12,242 nucleotides of DNA from Flammeovirgaceae bacterium UBA4659 (GTDB lineage Bacteria > Bacteroidota > Bacteroidia > Cytophagales > Cyclobacteriaceae): contig DHLV01000259.1 in NCBI GenBank assembly GCA_002405445.1, positions 1 to 12,242 of the forward strand, in the 5' to 3' direction. The translations under genes were made by a program, and so were the position numbers. Under the pieces are notes generated by a model. It worked only from the letters and a program-made list of their open reading frames with translations, had not been told where the DNA came from and made no database searches. Positions 8,108 through 12,242 of this stretch are shown here, one piece after another (within the stretch, counting starts at the first letter, position 1; each line of letters starts with the position of its first letter).

Positions 8108-9472
8108 TTAACTGTTTTGAACTAATTCAATCCCTTCGCGAATAATCTCTTGCACGTTGTGCTTCGATACATCTACAAATTCGCACAACGCAAGGTCTTC
8201 CTCTATTACTTCGTAAATACCCAAAGCTTCCATCTCATCGATGTCTTGCGCCATGATGCTCTTGATCAAATGGGTAGGCAGCACATCCATCGGTGTTACC
8301 TGTTCGAATACACCGCTTTGCACAAATGCGCGAGGCTCACCATGTGTATTGGTATCCAACACTCTTTCTTTGCCGGGCGACAAGAATGACAACAATCCGA
8401 GGGCACGTTGGAAACTGAGTTTGCGAGCGCCAGGAGTAATCCAACCTACAAACTCTGCGTAGTCGCCCTCGGGCAGAACGGTGATTTGCTGATCAAAAAA
8501 GCCGATGTGGCCATCCTTGCCGATTGCCGTTCCCGTTAAGGCATTGCCCGACACAACACGAACGTGGTCGTTGGTGAGGTTACCCTCGATGAATTTCTTC
8601 ACGGAAGCACCGGTATAAGTTTTATAGTACTGGGGGGCCTTTACCTCCGAGCCTGTTAATGCCACCAGCTTTGACGCATCGTAAATGCCATTCAAAAAGA
8701 GCTTCCCAATCTGGATTACACCTGCGGGGCTGATCGTCCAAACTATTTCGCCTTTATTGATGGGATCAAGGTGATGAATCTGCACACCTACGCAACCCAC
8801 CGGGTGCAAGCCGGAAAATTTGTTAACCTCAACGCCTTTCACCTGCGCGAATACCGTGGGTAACTCACTAGAAGCGTGTGTATTGACATGCACTACCCCG
8901 GCTGTCAGTTTTTTCAAAACATCAACTCCGACTTGAAAGAACTGGTCTTGCCCCTTATATAAAATGCTATAATCCGGTGCCAGCGGGTGAGAATCAAATG
9001 CGGAAATGTGGATTGCTTTTGGAGTGGCACCCGGGTCGGCCACAATACCAAAGGGGCGTTGTACCAGGTTGGTCCACACGCCAGACGCCAGCAGTTGTTG
9101 TTTGATATCACCGGCAGAGGCATTGCTGATGTCGGATACTGAATACTTTTTGAAACTGGCATGCTCAACTTTTTTATCTGCCAGAATCTTAATCTCCAAT
9201 AATTTGCGCTTTTCGCCACGTTTGATTTCTACAATCTCACCGCTTACGGGAGCAGTGAACACGATTTGCTCGTGACGTTTGTCGTGAAAAAGCGGGGAGC
9301 CAGCTTTGACTTGATCGCCCACATTGACCACCGTTTTTGGCAAATAAATACCATAAAAATCAGTGGGTTTGATGACAAACGTTTCTGGTTGGTCTGTTTC
9401 AACCACTTTGGGTGCTGCTTTGCCGGCCAAATTGATGGTGAAACCTTTCTTAAGACGGATGAATTTGCCCAT
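8108..9472 (-). CDS. nqrA: Na+-translocating NADH:quinone reductase subunit A
   Basis: NqrA is the soluble, cytoplasm-facing subunit of the sodium pump and has been linked to quinone binding. The 454-residue protein begins FIRLKKGFTINLAGKA, the standard family start. It contains a lipoyl-like barrel (GIYLPKTVVNVGDQVKAG, then FTAPVSGEIVEIKRGEKRK, about 41-90). Later come the typical ALTG, SGNALTG and GWITPGARKLSF segments. The frame stays open to 9616, but those extra 48 residues have no family counterpart. A Bacteroidota-type promoter lies inside that stretch and ends 30 bases before the ATG at 9472, so 9472 is chosen. It is the first gene of the nqrABCDE operon. Confidence 0.96.
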   Translation of the reverse strand: MGKFIRLKKGFTINLAGKAAPKVVETDQPETFVIKPTDFYGIYLPKTVVNVGDQVKAGSPLFHDKRHEQIVFTAPVSGEIVEIKRGEKRKLLEIKILADKKVEHASFKKYSVSDISNASAGDIKQQLLASGVWTNLVQRPFGIVADPGATPKAIHISAFDSHPLAPDYSILYKGQDQFFQVGVDVLKKLTAGVVHVNTHASSELPTVFAQVKGVEVNKFSGLHPVGCVGVQIHHLDPINKGEIVWTISPAGVIQIGKLFLNGIYDASKLVALTGSEVKAPQYYKTYTGASVKKFIEGNLTNDHVRVVSGNALTGTAIGKDGHIGFFDQQITVLPEGDYAEFVGWITPGARKLSFQRALGLLSFLSPGKERVLDTNTHGEPRAFVQSGVFEQVTPMDVLPTHLIKSIMAQDIDEMEALGIYEVIEEDLALCEFVDVSKHNVQEIIREGIELVQNS

Positions 9473-9502
9473 GGGCACGAATAGGTAAAATTTTAGAATG
9501 GG

Positions 9503-9532
9503 CAAAATTAGCAATAAAAACCAACGCACAAA
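9503..9532 (-). promoter_or_regulatory. Bacteroidota-type promoter of the nqr operon
   Basis: On the minus strand, TTTG (9529-9532) is followed after 18 bases by TAATTTTG (9503-9510). This matches the -33/-7 pattern TTTG / TAnnTTTG of the Bacteroidota primary sigma factor, with spacing one base under the usual 19-21. Transcription would begin near 9497, giving a leader of about 25 bases before the nqrA ATG at 9472. It also argues against the longer upstream nqrA start. No other site in this leader was recognised. Confidence 0.6.
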
Positions 9533-9711
9533 GCGGCCAGAAAACAAAGAATTTGGGCGGAAAGTAAGCTGTTTGAAAGGCAAGTGAATCCGATTGCGAA
9601 AGGGTTGAACAAACATGCCTCGTGACTATTCCACAAATCTGAATCCAGGTGGGTTATCACAGCGATTTTAGCTGATTCGTTTCAAAACGTTGGGGGCATA
9701 AGGGAAAGTTA

Positions 9712-9735
9712 TGGAGTATTGGGATTTGAACCCAA
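9712..9735 (-). other. tRNA 3'-end-like fragment (T-arm without a tRNA)
   Basis: On the minus strand the sequence TTGGG-TTCAAAT-CCCAA forms a perfect 5-bp stem with a 7-base loop of T-arm form, followed by TACTCCA in the place of an acceptor 3' strand. Upstream, at the distances required for anticodon arm, D arm and acceptor 5' strand, the sequence is the coding end of a membrane-protein gene and does not fold as a tRNA. It is therefore either a remnant such as an integration-site scar, or chance. The rest of the 9617-9741 gap holds nothing else I recognise. Confidence 0.4.
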
Positions 9736-9741
9736 GTCTAT

Positions 9742-9942
9742 TTACAAGCTCGCTTTTTTGCGCACTACCCCTCCGAGAATGACGGTGACTACCAATGTAA
9801 CGAAAGTCGAAATCACAAAAATCCATTCCTGGTTTTGTGAATAATCAATCATCAACAATGACGTAATTAAAGAATAAACCGCAATAACTGGCAGGATGTA
9901 GATAAGCAGTAATCTACGCGCCTTTTTTACATCATAACTCAT
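9742..9942 (-). CDS. small two-helix membrane protein
   Basis: This 66-residue protein has a basic N-terminus (VKKARRLL), two likely membrane helices (about 11-31 and 40-60) and a short basic C-terminus (RKKASL). I do not recognise a family. Its ATG overlaps the cmk stop in an ATGA arrangement, which strongly supports that it is real and co-translated with cmk. It is the last gene of the chain; a tRNA-like fragment follows directly after the stop and no clear terminator is visible. Confidence 0.72.
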   Translation of the reverse strand: MSYDVKKARRLLLIYILPVIAVYSLITSLLMIDYSQNQEWIFVISTFVTLVVTVILGGVVRKKASL

Positions 9943-10634
9943 TTTGCTCTGGTTGTCGAAAGCACAATTTTAGACAAGGCCATACGAATTACTTCATCTA
10001 CCTGTTCTTCAACGGTAATGTGGGTAGTATCTATTGTCTGCGCGTCAGCTGCTTTTTTCAAAGGGCTTTCTTTGCGCGTACTATCTATCTGATCTCGTTG
10101 TTTTAGGTTTTGAATGATTTCGTCAATATCCACCATCTCATCTTTTTCCAACAACTCTTGCTGCCTGCGGTAGGCGCGCACATCAATATCGGCAGTTAAA
10201 AAAGCTTTCAGCTCTGCATCAGGGAATACCACCGTGCCAATATCGCGGCCATCCATCACAATCCCTTTTTCTTTGCCCAATTTGCGTTGCAGCGCCACCA
10301 TCGCCTCTCGAACTTCCTTTACTGTGCTCACCTGGCTCACGTTTTCCGACACCCGCATTTTGCGAATCGGCTTTTCTACATTCACACCATTCATAAACAA
10401 CTCACTGATGCCCTTGGCATTCACACGAAACTCCAAGTTGATCGCAAACAGTGCCTTCATCACTTCACGTGGATTAGACGGAGTTACCAAATGATCTAAA
10501 AAATACAAGGTAACAGCGCGATACATCGCACCTGTATCGATATACCGGTAACCAAGTTCTTTCGCTACTTCTTTGGCCGTAGTGCTCTTGCCGCATGCAG
10601 AATAACCATCTATGGCGATTACAATCTTTTGCAT
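9939..10634 (-). CDS. cmk: (d)CMP kinase
   Basis: Cytidylate kinase phosphorylates CMP and dCMP with ATP in the cytosol, feeding CTP and dCTP synthesis. The 231-residue protein has the P-loop region IDGYSACGKSTTAKEVA (8-24), the conserved YIDTGAMYRA (31-40), and the nucleotide-binding signature MDGRDIGTVVFPDA (127-140). The Arg-rich lid (RAYRRQQEL) and DSTRKESPLKKA are also typical of the family. Length equals the usual 220-230 residues. The start follows a 49-residue lipoprotein gene by three bases, and the end overlaps the two-helix membrane protein by four, so it sits inside a compact operon. The P-loop carries SACGKS in place of the commoner SGAGKG, an accepted variant. Confidence 0.97.
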   Translation of the reverse strand: MQKIVIAIDGYSACGKSTTAKEVAKELGYRYIDTGAMYRAVTLYFLDHLVTPSNPREVMKALFAINLEFRVNAKGISELFMNGVNVEKPIRKMRVSENVSQVSTVKEVREAMVALQRKLGKEKGIVMDGRDIGTVVFPDAELKAFLTADIDVRAYRRQQELLEKDEMVDIDEIIQNLKQRDQIDSTRKESPLKKAADAQTIDTTHITVEEQVDEVIRMALSKIVLSTTRAK

Positions 10635-10637
10635 GGC

Positions 10638-10787
10638 TCAGCAATCTTTTTGCGGACAAGGAAGTGGTTTGTTGGGATTCGGCTTTTTATATTTGGGTTG
10701 GTATCCGTTGTGGCGAGAAGAAGAACATGCAAACAATAGAGAACAGAATAAGAGAATAGAAACCAATCTGAAACTACGCGAAATCAT
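10638..10787 (-). CDS. 49-residue lipoprotein
   Basis: I found this short gene by reading the minus strand. The protein starts with a basic stretch (SRSFR) and a hydrophobic core (LVSILLFCSLLF), then the lipobox FACSSS with Cys21 as the predicted lipidated residue. The mature part is about 29 residues, rich in Lys, Pro and Asn (YQPKYKKPNPNKPLPCPQKD), with Cys44 and a C-terminal Cys49. Bacteroidota genomes hold many such small lipoproteins of unknown role. Its ATG shares a base with the stop of the 52-residue gene before it (TAATG), and its stop is three bases before the cmk start. Both junctions argue that it is a translated member of the chain. No function can be proposed. Confidence 0.75.
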   Translation of the reverse strand: MISRSFRLVSILLFCSLLFACSSSRHNGYQPKYKKPNPNKPLPCPQKDC

Positions 10788-10945
10788 TAGGAGGCTTTTT
10801 TAAGTTTCTCAGATTTTAAATGCAAAATTTTTCCTATTGCTTCTCCATGGCTGATAACTTTCCCTTTGTCAGGATTTTGACGAGCATACTCAAAATAATC
10901 TGGATTTTTTTTATCGCTGGCTCTCACACCAGTATTGCTTGACAT
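10787..10945 (-). CDS. 52-residue protein, possible antitoxin
   Basis: This gene was read from the minus strand. The protein is charged and Lys-rich. After a short N-terminus (MSSNTGVRASDKK) it reads NPDYFEYARQNPDKGKVISH and ends in a basic helix (IGKILHLKSEKLKKAS). The GKVISHGEAIGKIL segment (28-41) resembles the SHEE-type ends of some small type II antitoxins, but this is a weak, motif-level similarity. It begins inside the last codons of the BrnT-like gene (35-base overlap) and its stop shares a base with the lipoprotein start. Placement directly behind a possible toxin is the main reason for the antitoxin guess; usual order is antitoxin first in most such pairs, though BrnT-type pairs have the toxin first. 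It could equally be an unrelated small protein. Confidence 0.6.
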   Translation of the reverse strand: MSSNTGVRASDKKNPDYFEYARQNPDKGKVISHGEAIGKILHLKSEKLKKAS

Positions 10946-11186
10946 CTTCTTCATACGGCAAATCGATTTGTAACGCCTCTACGTCAAAGTTAAGGTTTTT
11001 AGAAACCTGATATACAATCTTAATAAACTTTCTTTTGGCACTAAAGCCTAGCAACAACGTGAAATTGGGGAATTCTTTTACAAACGAGTTTTCATTGTCA
11101 AAAACACTTTTCACTTCCTGAGCAGAAATATTCAAGTCCCGCATTTCCAAGCGGTCAATTTTCGAAAAATCGATGTTAAAGTCCAT
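10911..11186 (-). CDS. BrnT-like small protein, possible toxin
   Basis: The 91-residue protein follows the pattern of BrnT/RelE-fold small proteins. ISAQEVKSVFDNENSFV (20-36) recalls the helix '(V)SxxEAxxVF' of BrnT. LLLGFSAKRKFIKIVYQVS (44-62) recalls the beta-strand pair ending in 'VVY'. However, the final strand and helix, VEALQIDLPYEEDVKQYW (69-86), lack the usual ISARKA signature of BrnT ribonucleases, so activity is doubtful. It lies two bases after the conserved 227-residue gene and overlaps the 52-residue gene by 35 bases. As an alternative it may be a domesticated or unrelated immunity-like protein. Call made from fold-pattern resemblance only. Confidence 0.6.
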   Translation of the reverse strand: MDFNIDFSKIDRLEMRDLNISAQEVKSVFDNENSFVKEFPNFTLLLGFSAKRKFIKIVYQVSKNLNFDVEALQIDLPYEEDVKQYWCESQR

Positions 11187-11188
11187 AC

Positions 11189-11872
11189 CTATCCTATTGT
11201 ACTCTGGTAGCCCATCTTAAAACCAATCTTCTGCCCACCGCCCATCTCTTGCGTTTTCTCATTTTTTTGCATCAGTGTAATAAACTGCACTTGCGGAAAT
11301 GGTGGTGCCATCAAGTCGTTTTCAATGGCGATGGTCATTGCCAACTTTACCAACACGTTCAACTCTTGGTCAGAAATAGGCGCAGTTGAGATTTTGTTGG
11401 AAATCTCTGCCAAGCGGCCACCGCCTTCAATCACAAACCTCCCTTCGTGATTGATGAGCAACCGTGCCAATAAATAGCCTGGGTCGTTTACGCGATTAAA
11501 TTTCACAGAGTCGGCCATAAAGTTGTAAATCATAATTTGGCCAAAGTACCGGTTAATGTCTTGCTGCCCCACATAAGGGTCTTGCATCACCGGGTGCGTC
11601 TCATCAAAAGTTACAATGTTGGTGTGCAATACAAATACAAGCAAGTCGCCTGCGAGCTTTACATCAAACTCGTGTTCATGCACAGGCATAAACTCAACCG
11701 TTACATCATCATCGCCAGGTTTGGCTTTCTTCTTGAGTTTGTTTACGATTCGTTGCGACTCGGCAGACAAGTGCTGGAAGGCATGTAACAGGTTTTTGTA
11801 GGTAATCTGCTTAGCGGTAGATTTGCTCTCCAATAACTGTTGAATGTAGTCGAGTGGGTCTTGCTGGCTCAT
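11189..11872 (-). CDS. conserved-looking protein of unknown function
   Basis: I do not recognise a named family for this 227-residue protein. It has no signal peptide or membrane helix, so it is likely cytosolic. The N-terminal about 50 residues look helical and end in a basic patch (VNKLKKKAKPGDDD). The centre is mixed alpha/beta (TVEFMPVHEHEFDVKLAGDL, LLVFVLHTNIVTFDETH) with a His- and Asp-containing stretch, then DINRYFGQIMIYNFMADSVK and DPGYLLARLLINHEGRFVIE. The C-terminus is Gly-rich (EMGGGQKIGFKMGYQ). It is the first gene of the minus-strand chain leading to cmk, two bases ahead of the BrnT-like gene. It is divergent from the coiled-coil gene with 39 bases between starts. A start at the only upstream ATG is used. 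Confidence 0.85.
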   Translation of the reverse strand: MSQQDPLDYIQQLLESKSTAKQITYKNLLHAFQHLSAESQRIVNKLKKKAKPGDDDVTVEFMPVHEHEFDVKLAGDLLVFVLHTNIVTFDETHPVMQDPYVGQQDINRYFGQIMIYNFMADSVKFNRVNDPGYLLARLLINHEGRFVIEGGGRLAEISNKISTAPISDQELNVLVKLAMTIAIENDLMAPPFPQVQFITLMQKNEKTQEMGGGQKIGFKMGYQSTIG

Positions 11873-11911
11873 CTCGTTTTGTTTAGTCTAGAAAGTTGAA
11901 TAAAAAGAACC

Positions 11912-12187
11912 ATGGAAACAAACACCGAAGGAAATGCCGAAAAATTCTTTAAGGAATTTGGCAAAAAGTTAGATCAATTTGTGGTGGAGGCAAAAGATGC
12001 AGGCCAGCGCATGGAGGCGGACTTCAAACAGAAATTTGAAGAACTGAAAGGAGCGGGAGAAAAACTGAAAGCCGAAGTAGAAAACAAAGACCGGTGGAGA
12101 GAGGTGGAGGCGGGTCTGAAAAAAGCAGGAGAGGAATTCGAAAAGGCCATGAAAGCGGCATTTGCCAGACGCAATACACCCCAATAA
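11912..12187 (+). CDS. small charged helical (coiled-coil-like) protein
   Basis: This 91-residue protein is almost entirely Lys, Glu, Ala, Phe and Gly in amphipathic helical repeats such as KFFKEFGKKLDQF, DFKQKFEELKGAGEKLKAE and AGLKKAGEEFEKAMKAAF. There is no signal peptide or membrane helix. The pattern recalls apolipoprotein-like or LEA/YtxH-like small helical proteins that bind surfaces or membranes, but no family can be assigned. It is divergent from the 227-residue gene and is followed three bases after its stop by a strong hairpin. The opposite-strand frames over it are shadows of its biased composition. Confidence 0.75.
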   Translation: METNTEGNAEKFFKEFGKKLDQFVVEAKDAGQRMEADFKQKFEELKGAGEKLKAEVENKDRWREVEAGLKKAGEEFEKAMKAAFARRNTPQ

Positions 12188-12189
12188 AG

Positions 12190-12228
12190 CAATCGCCCAC
12201 CCGAGGACCAGTCGGAGTGGGCGGATTG
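12190..12228 (+). terminator. strong bulged hairpin after the helical-protein gene
   Basis: The stem pairs CAATC-GCCCAC-CCGA with TCGG-GTGGGC-GATTG, 15 base pairs with two single-base bulges (A12216, G12223) and a 7-base loop. It begins three bases after the stop codon, as a terminator would. There is no T-tract after it in the bases available, so a classic intrinsic terminator is not proved. It could act as an mRNA 3'-end stabiliser or belong to a feature continuing past the window. Confidence 0.5.
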
Positions 12229-12242
12229 TCTACCTTAAACTG

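Noticed and set aside
9473..9616. Longer nqrA start giving 48 extra residues
   Set aside because: The extra residues have no family counterpart and a good Bacteroidota-type promoter lies within them.
9712..9783. A complete tRNA gene on the minus strand
   Set aside because: Only the T-arm folds; the anticodon arm, D arm and 5' acceptor strand are absent at the required positions, and the sequence there is coding.
10612..10803. Plus-strand frame of 63 residues across the cmk start
   Set aside because: The minus strand of the same stretch encodes a clear lipoprotein signal with tight junctions to its neighbours; the plus frame is its shadow.
11969..12192. Minus-strand frames opposite the helical-protein gene
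   Set aside because: They are Phe/Ser-rich mirror images of Lys/Glu-rich codons and have no independent support.

Overview
The window is about 12.2 kb of bacterial chromosome, most likely from a Bacteroidota member, plausibly of the Cytophagales. The evidence is protein style (small cysteine-anchored lipoproteins with CSSS or CSKP signals, a Bacteroidota-like Na+-NQR set, a TlpA-like lipoprotein), starts without Shine-Dalgarno sites, and a promoter upstream of nqrA that fits the Bacteroidota pattern TTTG / TAnnTTTG. The taxonomic call is inferred, not tested.

Left part (1-3866): a short stretch without a clear gene and with one AT-rich hairpin, then a class III CoA-transferase on the minus strand. 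It is divergent from a plus-strand pair: a thioredoxin-fold lipoprotein, then mnmA (tRNA U34 2-thiolation) one base later. The start of the lipoprotein gene contains a REP-like inverted repeat that is read through in frame inside the signal-peptide region.

Middle (3856-9532): all minus strand. A promoter at 9503-9532 drives nqrA-B-C-D-E, which encode five of the six subunits of the Na+-pumping NADH:quinone reductase. A perfect 15-bp stem terminator closes the operon right after nqrE, so nqrF, the NADH-oxidising subunit, is not here. Beyond the terminator lie a DUF502-type membrane protein and a small four-helix membrane protein. NqrC carries the complete flavin-attachment motif, while NqrB has Ala where the motif's Asp is expected.

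Right part (9617-12242): a minus-strand chain of six tightly packed or overlapping genes. In order of transcription these are a conserved unknown protein, a BrnT-like possible toxin, a 52-residue protein (possible antitoxin), a 49-residue lipoprotein, cmk (cytidylate kinase) and a two-helix membrane protein. The 52- and 49-residue genes are easy to miss and were read directly from the sequence. Between this chain and the nqr promoter lies a tRNA T-arm-like fragment without the rest of a tRNA. A divergent plus-strand gene for a charged helical protein closes the window, followed by a strong bulged hairpin.

Most of the window is ordinary housekeeping and respiratory content. The points most worth a second look are the missing nqrF, the altered NqrB flavinylation motif, the REP-like insertion in a signal peptide, and the nested small-gene chain ahead of cmk.
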